Shown: positions 1-9,154 of the stretch, one piece after another | Numbering within the stretch: position 1 is the stretch's first letter | Layout of the letters: every line of letters starts with the position of its first letter | Source of the DNA: Leishmania martiniquensis | Taxonomy: Eukaryota; Euglenozoa; Kinetoplastea; Trypanosomatida; Trypanosomatidae | Reading direction: 5' to 3' | Assembly (NCBI RefSeq): GCF_017916325.1 | Contig: NC_090140.1 | Coordinates: 98,501 to 162,500 of the forward strand | DNA: 64,000 nucleotides | Translations under genes and position numbers: made by a program | Notes under the pieces: generated by a model | The model's database searches: none | Seen by the model: only the letters and a program-made list of their open reading frames with translations | Told to the model about the DNA's origin: nothing

Positions 1-1
1 G

Positions 2-130
2 TGGCACGGGATGTGGAAAGGCTTGACGCCCCGCCTGCTCATGGTAATATCACTGACGGCGCTGCAGTGGGTGACGTATGACGGCTTCAAGGTGTGGGCG
101 GGGCTGCCGACCACCGGAGATGCCAAGTAG
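2..130 (+). CDS. Mitochondrial phosphate carrier, 3' end only
   Basis: The window opens inside a gene. Frame 2 reads 42 codons to a TAG at 128-130. The peptide contains LTPRLLMVISLTALQWVTYD followed by FKVWAGLPTTG. This matches the last transmembrane helix and C-terminus of mitochondrial phosphate carriers (SLC25A3/MIR1 type), whose ends typically read TALQW..YD.FKV..GLPTTG. Family role: import of phosphate with protons across the inner mitochondrial membrane for ATP synthesis. Everything upstream, including the three carrier repeats, is outside the window, so the start and integrity of the gene cannot be judged. Another SLC25 member is possible, but the TALQW and GLPTTG signatures favour the phosphate carrier. 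Confidence 0.8.
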   Translation, partial: WHGMWKGLTPRLLMVISLTALQWVTYDGFKVWAGLPTTGDAK

Positions 131-1028
131 TGCGGCCAATGCAGAGGCACGGGACTTGGCGAAGAAAGCGCCACAAGTAAAGCATCGGAAGGTAGCCGAA
201 CGTGACCAAAGGCAATCTGTGCGCAGACACACCGATCGCATTTATGTCTCCGTACGTAAGCACATGCAAGCGCCATCGTTGCTGCGGTTGCTAGGCAGCC
301 CTTTGCGTTGAACCGAGTAGAGAACGGGCGATCAGAACCTCCCACATAAATTTAGTGTGTGAGCTTCTGTGCATCTCTCTCTCTCTGTGTGTGTGTGCAG
401 TGCAGTGTAGACAGTCGCTGAGAGGGAGAGGATGGGGCATGGTGCGAGAAAAGCACTGCCGCCCGCCTCCGCCTCTCTTGCTGTTGCTCTCCATGCTCTT
501 CGCGGTAGACATCAGGCGAAGCACCGCGAGAGGGCGCGCGTCGCTGGCAGCTCTATACGCCCTTGAGTGGATCTTATCGAAAGGAAACGTGCACCGACAT
601 ATGTAGCAACCCCTCTATCCTTCACCCCTTTGGTGGATGACGCAGCACCACAGAAAGGGTGCCGGAAAGCGAAGCTTTAGGGGGAGGCACCTGTGCCCCT
701 TGTTATCGACGCGATCTGCAACGCGTCACTACTGCGGACTCTCCAAAGCTCTGCTGACAGCCGTGCGCCGTTCCCCACGCCCCGGATCCCGTGACACATC
801 TGCTCGCCCCCATCTCCTTTTTCCGTTGTCTTCCCACCACCGGCACGACGTGAGGAAGGCTTTTCCTCTCGGTGATCCGGTGCTCACTCACCCGCACAAT
901 TCACACACACACAGAGAGAGAGACAGAGGAGGGAGGGAGGGCATGCCGACAACCCCCCTGAAGGAGTACGCGAGCGAGAAAGCTGCCACCCCATTCCCAG
1001 AGACATCACCCACCCCCATATCGCCCAC
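131..1028. other. Intergenic / UTR region, no gene seen
   Basis: About 0.9 kb between the phosphate carrier and the next gene. It holds a short TC/TG tract near 370-400, a polypyrimidine stretch near 805-840 that could serve trans-splicing of the downstream gene, and a CA/GA simple repeat at about 902-940. The short open frames look random. Confidence 0.6.
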
Positions 1029-3047
1029 ATGATGGACCGAAGCGCCACGTGCATCCCATCTCGTGTTCTCCGTTTGCCCCCGCCACTGCTGCAACGGCGC
1101 GGCTCCAGATGGGTGTCCGTGCAGCCGTCGCCCGATCGCGCCAGTCTGCTTCTCCGCGGCCGCAGAGAATGTCAGCTGCGTGCCGCCGGCCTGGCAACGT
1201 TGCCCAGCAGCCCTAAGAGCGACGATGCGCCTCGCTGGGCGGCGCAACCGTGGAGTGAGCGTGGCTCTGTGGGCAGCAACGCTGTGGGTGAAAGAGGTGG
1301 GGGGCCGTGCATCGTCCTGCCACAGCCACACCGCGACCTGACGTCCTCTTGCTGGCTCTCCACAGGTCTCAACACCTGGGAGAAGAGTGGTGGTGAGGAA
1401 GCCGCAGGTGACCATTTCGACCCTGGTGCTGTGGTGGGACTCGGCGACGCTGCCTCGATGGTCACCATTATGCGCCCTTCCCCATTCAGCAGAACGCCGC
1501 CAGCGCACGGCGCGGCCTCCACGTGGCTTCAGGCCACCATCTTCCTAGAGGACGAAGAGGACGCGGTGTTTGCGAGCAGCGCGTCCGTGGCGTTGCGCCA
1601 CCAGCACTACGATCCTCACGAGGTCACGGCACCTGGACGACCGTGCCCGTCGCGGTATGCTCCGCCGGTAGCGCCAGCTTGGAAAGCGGTAGAAGCGATC
1701 CTGCCGTGCAGCTATGCATCAAGTCGCGTCAGCAGTGGCCTTACAGACATGTACATCCTCTGCCAGCGCGCGGATGACGCCTACACGGGCAGCGGAGTTG
1801 CTGCCGTCGGACGCTCCGCCAGGCGGCCGTGCAGTGGCGTGTGGCTGGCCTCGGTGCAGCGTGAGTCGTCGTGGCGAGTGCCGCTGGCGATGCCGCCCGG
1901 GGAGGACCAAGACGCAATAGACAGCAGTGCCGACGGTGCTGCCGCGTGTTCCTCAGCAGAGCTGCGGCACGCCGCGCGGCGCACACCGCGCTTGTTCGAC
2001 GTACGTCGGCGCCTCGATCCTCCTCTCGAGAGTGCCTCACTGCACAAACCGCCCAGCCGTCGCCCCACATCAACACCGGCGCCGGCGTATCAACGCGCGA
2101 GTAACACTGAGGCAGGGCCGATGGGCCTCGTCTTCGCTGCTGCTTTTCGTCGCCACGTCGGCCTCTACACCGCTGCTACCGTCACCCCAACGGTGTTCTT
2201 TGAGTTGCCACCGTGGGTGGCAGGGGGAGGAGGTAGTGCTACTGCTGGTGCTGGTGCCGCCATCTCGCCGGGTCGGCGGTGCTCGAGCTGGTCTGTGGCG
2301 TCTGTTGTGGAGGCACCGTCCCCCCCAGCAGCAGTGCTCCCGCAGACGTCATCGATCGTCGGCCGCAGTGACTATTCGTATATCGTGACGCTGATGCGCG
2401 ATCAGCGCTGCGGGCGGGGGAACGGTACTCAATCAGCTCGCCCAAATGCGGAGCGCTGTGCACAGTCGTCTCAGAGTAATGCGAACAACAACGGCAACGA
2501 CAGCGACAAGTGCAGCTCGCACTGCTCCTCATCCGGCAGCTGCTGGTGGTTGCTGTACGACTGCAGGAAACCGTCCGCACCGGTATGGGCAGCCGAGGAG
2601 GCGCTCGAGGCACCACCGGCCCTTGACGATGATGTGTGGCACGATGCGCCTGTTGTTACGGAGTGGCTCGCATCACCGCCACGGTCACCTGTGTCGCGAG
2701 CCGACTTTCACCGCAGTTCTCTATGCATGACGTACGTCCCGCTCGAGACGACTCCCGTGGACGGCTCGCGCCCTCTTGCGGTGCCGTCGGCGGGCGGTGT
2801 AGCGGTAGTGCTTGATAGTGGGGCGAGGATACCCGACGGCGCCGGCTTGGATGCGGATGACGACAGCGCAGGAAGTGTCCAGGAAGATTCCGTCCTCGCC
2901 CCTATCATGTATGAGCTATCACCGCCGCGCTCTTTACTATCACCAACGTTCGGCACTACTGGGGTTGTAACCGCGAGGCCGCCACGCGTGCGGGCGCTTA
3001 TGTTTGCTCATGGCGTTCTTCACTACGCGTGCGAGGAGGCGCTTTAG
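1029..3047 (+). CDS. Conserved-looking hypothetical protein, low complexity
   Basis: A 672-residue open frame starting at a double ATG (1029 and 1032) and ending at TAG 3045-3047. No family is recognised. The protein is rich in Ala, Ser, Pro, Arg and Gly. It has a glycine run near residues 398-415, an Asn/Ser/Cys-rich stretch near 475-505 and a Trp-Trp pair near 507. No signal peptide or clear membrane span is visible. The most protein-like parts are the middle (about residues 140-260) and the last 120 residues. A later in-frame ATG at 1458 is a plausible alternative start, because the first 140 residues are Arg/Gly/Ser-rich and could be translated UTR. It lies on the same strand and in the normal spacing for this cluster, which supports a real gene; function is unknown. 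Confidence 0.6.
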   Translation: MMDRSATCIPSRVLRLPPPLLQRRGSRWVSVQPSPDRASLLLRGRRECQLRAAGLATLPSSPKSDDAPRWAAQPWSERGSVGSNAVGERGGGPCIVLPQPHRDLTSSCWLSTGLNTWEKSGGEEAAGDHFDPGAVVGLGDAASMVTIMRPSPFSRTPPAHGAASTWLQATIFLEDEEDAVFASSASVALRHQHYDPHEVTAPGRPCPSRYAPPVAPAWKAVEAILPCSYASSRVSSGLTDMYILCQRADDAYTGSGVAAVGRSARRPCSGVWLASVQRESSWRVPLAMPPGEDQDAIDSSADGAAACSSAELRHAARRTPRLFDVRRRLDPPLESASLHKPPSRRPTSTPAPAYQRASNTEAGPMGLVFAAAFRRHVGLYTAATVTPTVFFELPPWVAGGGGSATAGAGAAISPGRRCSSWSVASVVEAPSPPAAVLPQTSSIVGRSDYSYIVTLMRDQRCGRGNGTQSARPNAERCAQSSQSNANNNGNDSDKCSSHCSSSGSCWWLLYDCRKPSAPVWAAEEALEAPPALDDDVWHDAPVVTEWLASPPRSPVSRADFHRSSLCMTYVPLETTPVDGSRPLAVPSAGGVAVVLDSGARIPDGAGLDADDDSAGSVQEDSVLAPIMYELSPPRSLLSPTFGTTGVVTARPPRVRALMFAHGVLHYACEEAL

Positions 3048-3663
3048 CTGCGGGCGCGGACGAGTGGATAATACGAAGAATTCTCCGTGACACCCCCCAA
3101 AAAATCTCCGGCGGCAGCACTCCCCTCACTTTCTTCGCCACCATCCATCAAGCTTTGCCCGCGCCGAAGAACGCGGCGTAAGGCGAGCAGCCTCGGCAGG
3201 TGCCACTGCAGCGTCTTGCATGAAGAGTGGGATAGGATGTGCCGGTGGAGATGACGAAGCGCCGACGGCTTTTAGAACTGCGTGTGAGTGTTCCTATGGG
3301 AGACTTCGGGAGAGGAATGGTCTGAGATCTGCGTCTCCCACCCACCCCCATCACCCCGCCCCTCTCTCCTCCGCAAGGGATGCTTGGGGGTAGGCCCCGC
3401 CGCTCAGCGGCGCGTCTTCATCAGCGCCCCCGAATCTGTTCCTTCGCTTTCTGCGTTCGTTCGTGTTGAGCACCGCCTCCCCACCACCACCACCACCCCT
3501 TCTATCGGCCTTTACACCGCCCCGCCCTCCTCCACACACACACACACACGGACACTCGCGCACTCTCCACTCTGTCACCTCCCACCCACCCGACAGCTGA
3601 CGGCCCTTCCCACCGGCGCAACGAACGCTTCCCCCTCCCCCCTTGTCCTCTGGCCCTCCGTCG
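3048..3663. other. Intergenic / UTR region
   Basis: Contains long C/T-rich tracts (about 3340-3380, 3476-3540) and a CA run near 3534-3549, suited to polyadenylation of the upstream gene and trans-splicing of the glutaredoxin mRNA. No gene is recognised. Confidence 0.55.
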
Positions 3664-4209
3664 ATGCGCTCGGTGAGGCGCGCCCTCCCCCTCTCTGTGG
3701 GCGGTCGCCTTGCCTGCCGAGCGCGACGGTCTCCAGCGACGGCACAAGCCGCCCTCGTCATCAAGTACTCGCTCTCTGGGCCCATGGCTCTCTGCTCCTC
3801 GTCATCGTTGTCTATGGCCGCAGCAGCGCACCAGATATCTGCGGCGCCGTTTCATTCCTCTCTCGTCCACCGCGCGCCATCAGACGTGACGGACGACCTC
3901 GCTAAGGATCTGCACGACATCATACATCGCGACCGCGTCGTCGTCTTCCTGACCGGCACCCCAGAGCACCCGCGGTGCCGCTTTACGGCGCAGCTGGTCG
4001 ACCTCCTCAACCAGCTCGGCCTCCGGTACAGCTTTTTCGACATCATGGCGGACGATGAGGTGTGTGAAGGGCTCAAGGCCTACAGTGACTGGCCGACGTA
4101 CCCGCAGGTGTACGTGGATGGCGAGCTGCTCGGTGGCTATGATATTTGCAAGAAGATGATGCTGGACGGCACGTTGACGGGTATGCTGAGGGAGAAGGAC
4201 CTCATGTGA
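3664..4209 (+). CDS. Monothiol glutaredoxin (1-C-Grx), probably mitochondrial
   Basis: 181 residues from the ATG at 3664; the frame extends further upstream but only to a TTG. The first ~30 residues are Arg/Ala-rich without acidic residues (MRSVRRALPL...), fitting a mitochondrial presequence. The glutaredoxin domain covers roughly residues 75-180. It shows VVVFLTGTPEHPRC around the active site, WPTYPQVYVDGELLGG (cis-Pro and glutathione-binding segment) and a C-terminal helix. Family role (Grx5/GLRX5): iron-sulfur cluster transfer. The single active-site cysteine is Cys105, but the motif is CRFT rather than the classic CGFS. The usual lysine before GTP is Thr, and the usual GGCD is GGYD. Internal ATGs at 3784 and 3814 would remove the presequence. 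The family assignment is secure; the mitochondrial location is inferred. Confidence 0.9.
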   Translation: MRSVRRALPLSVGGRLACRARRSPATAQAALVIKYSLSGPMALCSSSSLSMAAAAHQISAAPFHSSLVHRAPSDVTDDLAKDLHDIIHRDRVVVFLTGTPEHPRCRFTAQLVDLLNQLGLRYSFFDIMADDEVCEGLKAYSDWPTYPQVYVDGELLGGYDICKKMMLDGTLTGMLREKDLM

Positions 4210-5423
4210 GAAGACCTGAATGAGGGTGGGCGGATGGGGATGGGGAAACAACTGCGCAGCGCCGCGGCTGCAGTGTGAGAGCGTGGGGGGAGTGAATAGG
4301 GGAGCCACCACCATCGCCCTCTAACCGTCGTGCAGATGCTTCGAGGAAGTTCGTCTCAGATCGGCCTTTGCGCTGCCCGCAGTATTTCGCTAAGGCTGCT
4401 GCTGCGCCTGAGACGCGTCCTCCCCTCCACCCCGCCACGTGAGCGTGCCGTAAGGGAAAGCACATCGCAGGCAACACCCTTGGCAGTCAGCGAACCGACT
4501 CGGCTCGGGGCGAGGGGCGCACGCCGCCACACCGCGTGCGGAAGCCGCAGCCGCCCGACGTGGGTGCAGCTGCATGCCGCCTCTACTGGCGGCCGCCCCT
4601 TCCGCCGGTTAGCGGCTGCTGTTCTTTTCTTCTCCTGCCGACCGGCCGACGCCGCCGTTAACGGCCAGCGCGTTTTCGTGCACGCAGGGGTTAACTTGAC
4701 AAGTAATGGTGAGCGGCCCCTTTTCCCTTCGCGACGCATGGGGGGGGCGCACGCGGCGAGAGCGAGTGGGGTGTGGGTACGAGGGCGAGAGCCTGTAATG
4801 ACGATCATACGCATGCTGCTAAAGGCATGCCGTGCCCCTCCCAACGCTTCTCTGCGCGTCTCACGGACTGGCATACACAGGTGCACACGCGCGCAGGCGC
4901 CTCGAGCGCCATGTCACGTGCCCGCTTAAGCGGATGTCAAGGCCTCCGCAGCGTCACTGGCCTGTTGACATGGCCGCCGCATGCACCCTGCGCGCACATA
5001 GATAAACGCGCTGAGCAACCGTAGAACACGTACCCTCACACAAAGAGCACCGAAAGGTCGCTTACAACACTCGAAGCTCTCAAGCGTGCCCCTTGCCCGT
5101 TCTTGCCCACCCAGCGCTACCCATAATCATTGCGGCACACAGCGAATCACACCTGCAGGAGCAGGCAGGAACCCTTTTACAGTCTGCCGTCCTTTTCGCT
5201 GCCGCCGCCATCCACAACGACTTTCATCGCGCGCTCTCTCTCTCCCCTCTCCGCCGCTTCCTGTATCTCATCCGCAGCGCAGCCTCGTGCGCTCTCCCTC
5301 TCTTTCGTGCTCTCCGGCGCCCATCTCCGTTTCCGTGGCACCGTTGCCACACCACGTCGCCACGAATATCCTTAAATATATACATATATACGCTTATCCC
5401 TTCCCGGGACTGCTGGGATCATC
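4210..5423. other. Intergenic / UTR region, 1.2 kb
   Basis: 3'UTR of the glutaredoxin and 5'UTR of the MCM gene. It contains the likely splice acceptor at 5276-5277 and a short TATA-type dinucleotide run near 5375-5392. An open frame from ATG 4336 (about 197 codons) is Arg/Ala/Ser-rich without domain features and was not accepted as a gene. Confidence 0.55.
5218..5277 (+). promoter_or_regulatory. Predicted trans-splice acceptor for the MCM8-like gene
   Basis: A CT-rich tract (about 5229-5263) is followed by the first downstream AG at 5276-5277, giving a 5'UTR of roughly 146 nt. This is the usual Leishmania arrangement (polypyrimidine tract, then first AG); the exact site is predicted, not observed. 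Confidence 0.5.
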
Positions 5424-8417
5424 ATGCGAGGCGAGCGAGGCGGTGGCAAGGCGACGAGTGCCACAACTACTGGGCGGCCAGCAGCCCCCGCGGCAGCGGC
5501 GAGCAGCAACGCGTGGATGGATGCGCTCTGGCAGCTGCATTGCGGCACGCCCCTCGCCGGCGCGGTGCGCTACACTGATGCCGTCGTCGAAGCCATGTGG
5601 GGCGTATTTCAGCCGCTGCTGATCGAGTTGGACGTGTACCCGCTCGCCATGCCCGAACTGCAGCCAGAGTCGGTGACGGCGACGACAGCCGCCACCGTTC
5701 CCTTCACGGACTTCATCATTTTGCGTCTTGTGGAGCCGACAGCGCCTGCGAGGCACGGCCACAGCCACCGCGGCGGGGGCGTGGAGGAGGACCCGGCCAG
5801 CGAGTTGGGCAACGCACTAACTCCGGTGATGCGCACAGCACTGCTCGAGCAGCCGCGCATTGTACTCGCCCTCTTCGAGTTCTTCGTCGCGGTGTGGCTG
5901 TACCAGCACGACGCGCGGCAGCTCAGCACGTCAGGAAATGTGCAGTGTGACAGGCAACGCCAGGGCGGCCGTGGTGCACCAAGCACCGCGTCTGCTGCAA
6001 GCGCATCAACAGCATCGAGGGCACCGGCACTTCGCCGTGTCTACGCGGCTGTATGTGGTGATATTCGCCACGCAACACCGTTCGACCACCTCGGCGCAGC
6101 GCAACTTGGGCGTCTGCTGACGGTCAAAGGAACAGCGGTGCGCATGAGCCCGACGCGGATCTCCTGTCTCCGTATGTTGTACCGCTGCGGTCACTGCGGT
6201 GCCGTGAAGGAGCAGGCAACCGAGGACGGTGTGCTGACCTACCCAGGTCCGTGCGCGAGCGTGCGCTGCCGCGGCTACAAGTGGGCCCCACTAACGGACC
6301 AGGCGGTATGCGAAGAGGTGCAGTTGCTGCGGCTGCAGGAGCACACATCTTTTTTCGACGCATCGACGTCGCCGAGCGGTGGCAGCGGTGCTACTCAGCA
6401 ACACGGCGGTAGTGTCACTGGAGGCGCCACTGACGACAGTGACAGCCAACGAATGGGTAATGGTGGCATGCATGTCATGATTGAGGTGGAGTTGCGGCCA
6501 CCGTGGCTCGACGCCGTCACGGTCGGCGACTGCGTCTGCGTGTGTGGCGTACTGGAGACGCGGCGGGGTGAGGGTAAGCAAGGTAGTGGCATGCAGCAGG
6601 TGTGCCTGCGCGCTAGGGCGGTGCGGAGTCTGCGCAGTCAGGAGTCCTTTGCCAGCACATCTTCCTTGAGCAGCATTGCAGCGATGCAACGCCGTCAGCG
6701 CGGCGGGGCGCTCCTCGCCGCGGCCGTGGGTCCCGGGGGTCGCCGTGATGGCCCATGGCGGCCGGGCCAAGGCGGCGGCGCGGCCATCCTCGCAGATGGC
6801 ACCGGCACCTGTGGTGCTTTTCTGGGCAACGATGAAGGGGCAGCGGAAGACGCGCTGGCACTTGGCACTCCCGCACAGCTCGTCGGAGTTGGTCCGGTGC
6901 CCGCGGCGTCTGCCATCACCGCGCTGCCGTCGTGCGCCCGTGTCTCCTCCTGCGGCTTTGACAGCTGGTCCGCCGAGGAGACAGGGAGGTTCTACGAGGC
7001 TGTTCGTCACCCACAGTGGTTCGCGCGGCTGACGGCCTCAGTGGCGCCGTCGATCTTCGGCATGGAGCTGGTGAAGCAGGCGCTGCTGCTTTCCATTGTC
7101 GGCGGCAACCGTGACAAGAATGGTGGCGAGACGCGCAGCAGCATCCATGTCCTGCTGGTCGGCGATCCGGGGCTCGGTAAGTCACAGCTGCTTCGTGCGG
7201 CCTGCGCTGTGGCGCCACGTAGCGCGTTCGTGTGCGCACACACATCGTCGTCCTGCGGTCTCACCATGACCCTCACCCGGGACCCCGTTTCCGGCGAGAC
7301 AACCTTCGAGGCCGGGGCTGTCGTGCACGGAGATGGTGGCATCACTTGCCTCGACGAGATCGATAAGGGCGTGCACGAGCACAAAGCACTGCTTGAGGTC
7401 ATGGAGCAAGAGACGGTGAGCCTCGCCAAGGCAGGCATGATTTTCTCGATGCCTGTGCGCACCTCCGTGCTGGCCGCCGGCAACCCTATTGGCGGCCGCT
7501 TTGACGTGAGCAAGTCCCTCGCCGCCAACGTCAACCTCTCCCCCGCGCTGCTCAGTCGCTTCGACGTCATCGCGTGCCTGCGCAACCCGCACGGGACCAG
7601 CAGCGAGGCGCAGCAAGCGCTAACGGACCACGTTCTCCAGTGGCATCGGCGCGGCCCCGGGGGTGGGGCTAACGGCGAGGGCGGCGATGGTGACGGCCGA
7701 AGCTTTCAGCGCGGCGCCTCAGCACGCGGTGGCGGCGCGGGTACTCTGCCGCTTCCGCTCGTGCAGCGCTTTCTGCTCTTTAGCCGCTCGCAGTGTCAGC
7801 CAACCCTTTGCCCTGAGGCGTGCGACGTCTTGCAGGCGCACTACCTTGCGCAGCGCCAGCACCTCCCCGAGCCGCAGCACGGGCTCACGCACGGAATCAT
7901 GGGTGGCGGTGGTGCTGGTGAAGCAGGCCGATTGTCCAACCGTGGCAGTTTGTCGGGGTCATCCTCCGCACGGGCCTTGGGGCTCGAGGCCAGCGTCACC
8001 CCACGTTACTTGCAGGCGCTCATCCGTGTCGCGGAGGCGCGCGCCAAGCTCGAGTTGCGGCATGTGGCCACTCGAGAAGATGCCGAGTACGCTGTGCACC
8101 TGCTACAGGCGTGCCTACACTCCTTTGATGGTCTTGCCACACCGGGCTCAGCCGTGGTGGGTGCTGCCGCAGGCTCGGCGGGTGCCGCCTCAGGCAAGAG
8201 GCCCGCAAAGCTGAGCCAGCGCGACGCCGTACTGCAGCGACTCCAGCTTGCAATCGTGGAGGAGAACCACGGCGTAAATCTGTTCACGGAGCAGGCTATC
8301 CTAAGCGTGTGCGAGTCGGTCGGGTGCCGCAGCGCCGCTGCAATGCTGCGCCAACTGAACGAGTATGGATTTCTCTTACAGAATGGCAGTGGAAAGTATT
8401 GCCTGCGTGGGTGCTGA
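5424..8417 (+). CDS. MCM8: MCM8-like DNA helicase
   Basis: 997 residues, ATG at 5424. An MCM zinc-binding site (Cys255, Cys258, Cys277, Cys282) precedes the AAA+ core. That core has Walker A GDPGLGKS (580-587), Walker B CLDEIDK (Asp644, Glu645), sensor region LAAGNPIGG and an arginine finger in LLSRFD (Arg712). The GLGKS form of Walker A and the order of flanking motifs fit MCM8 rather than MCM2-7 (usually G.AKSQ) or MCM9 (GTGKS). The C-terminus (about 910-995) resembles an MCM winged-helix region. MCM8 in other eukaryotes acts with MCM9 in homologous recombination and repair. Low-complexity insertions rich in Gly/Ser/Ala occur around 165-195, 310-345, 425-470, 745-775 and 820-850. Assignment to the MCM family is certain; the MCM8 subtype is likely. 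Confidence 0.9.
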   Translation: MRGERGGGKATSATTTGRPAAPAAAASSNAWMDALWQLHCGTPLAGAVRYTDAVVEAMWGVFQPLLIELDVYPLAMPELQPESVTATTAATVPFTDFIILRLVEPTAPARHGHSHRGGGVEEDPASELGNALTPVMRTALLEQPRIVLALFEFFVAVWLYQHDARQLSTSGNVQCDRQRQGGRGAPSTASAASASTASRAPALRRVYAAVCGDIRHATPFDHLGAAQLGRLLTVKGTAVRMSPTRISCLRMLYRCGHCGAVKEQATEDGVLTYPGPCASVRCRGYKWAPLTDQAVCEEVQLLRLQEHTSFFDASTSPSGGSGATQQHGGSVTGGATDDSDSQRMGNGGMHVMIEVELRPPWLDAVTVGDCVCVCGVLETRRGEGKQGSGMQQVCLRARAVRSLRSQESFASTSSLSSIAAMQRRQRGGALLAAAVGPGGRRDGPWRPGQGGGAAILADGTGTCGAFLGNDEGAAEDALALGTPAQLVGVGPVPAASAITALPSCARVSSCGFDSWSAEETGRFYEAVRHPQWFARLTASVAPSIFGMELVKQALLLSIVGGNRDKNGGETRSSIHVLLVGDPGLGKSQLLRAACAVAPRSAFVCAHTSSSCGLTMTLTRDPVSGETTFEAGAVVHGDGGITCLDEIDKGVHEHKALLEVMEQETVSLAKAGMIFSMPVRTSVLAAGNPIGGRFDVSKSLAANVNLSPALLSRFDVIACLRNPHGTSSEAQQALTDHVLQWHRRGPGGGANGEGGDGDGRSFQRGASARGGGAGTLPLPLVQRFLLFSRSQCQPTLCPEACDVLQAHYLAQRQHLPEPQHGLTHGIMGGGGAGEAGRLSNRGSLSGSSSARALGLEASVTPRYLQALIRVAEARAKLELRHVATREDAEYAVHLLQACLHSFDGLATPGSAVVGAAAGSAGAASGKRPAKLSQRDAVLQRLQLAIVEENHGVNLFTEQAILSVCESVGCRSAAAMLRQLNEYGFLLQNGSGKYCLRGC

Positions 8418-9154
8418 AGTGCGTCTACGCGGGCGGGGCGGGGGCGATGCGAAGGGGGAGGTGAGCGACTGACGCTAACGCAGATGTATGCGTGCCTGTA
8501 CTTTCGCTCGCCCTGCGCCCTACCCTTCCTCGATGGCTCTCTCCGCCGCGATCCTCTTCCTACGCCTCGGTGGTGTGTCTGTGTGTAGATGTGTGTGTGT
8601 GTGTGCTCGCTCGCCTTTTCAGGCACGCAGACGCAGCTGCCCCTCGCTCACCACCACCACCACCACGAGCAAGCGCACACGTGCACAAGCTGAGAGGGCG
8701 CGGGACATGTAGGGCAGCCCTCATCCGCTCGACGTGTCGCCTGCTGGTGATCACTTAGCGGGGCATAATCGATACAGTAATGGATGTGCCCCTCCCCCGA
8801 AACACCCGCTGCCGCGGGAAGACAATTCCTGTACATGGGCGAAAAAAACGCGCAACGGATACGTTTGTGTGTGTGTGTCGAGGAGTGCGTGATGGCGGCC
8901 GTCCTCCACTGCCGCTCTCGACGCCCCCTTAGGGTATAGCCTCTCTACGAAGTCCCCTCCCTTCCTCCATCCCTTTCTATCTCGTAGCGCCATCGATTTC
9001 GTCGGGCAGTGGCCGCTCGCTGATTATTCGCCTAATACGCGCACACGCACACGCACACGTGCCCCAGTACCGCCGTCTCCCTCCCTCTTTCTTTCTCCCA
9101 TCACCGTCCCCTCCCTTCTTCCCGCACGCTTGTCATCCCCTTTAGAGGTTATCA
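8418..9154. other. Intergenic / UTR region
   Basis: Contains TG repeats near 8573-8604 and 8865-8878, a CA run near 9040-9060 and, at its right end, the strong pyrimidine tract used for the uS11m gene. No gene is seen. Confidence 0.55.
9076..9145 (+). promoter_or_regulatory. Predicted trans-splice acceptor for uS11m
   Basis: A long CT tract (about 9078-9143) ends in tttag with AG at 9144-9145, only 9 nt before the ATG at 9155. It is the clearest acceptor candidate in this part of the window and supports the chosen start. Confidence 0.6.

Noticed and set aside
4336..4929. Open frame downstream of the glutaredoxin
   Set aside because: Arg/Ala/Ser-rich, no domain, no splice arrangement; typical chance ORF in GC-rich UTR.
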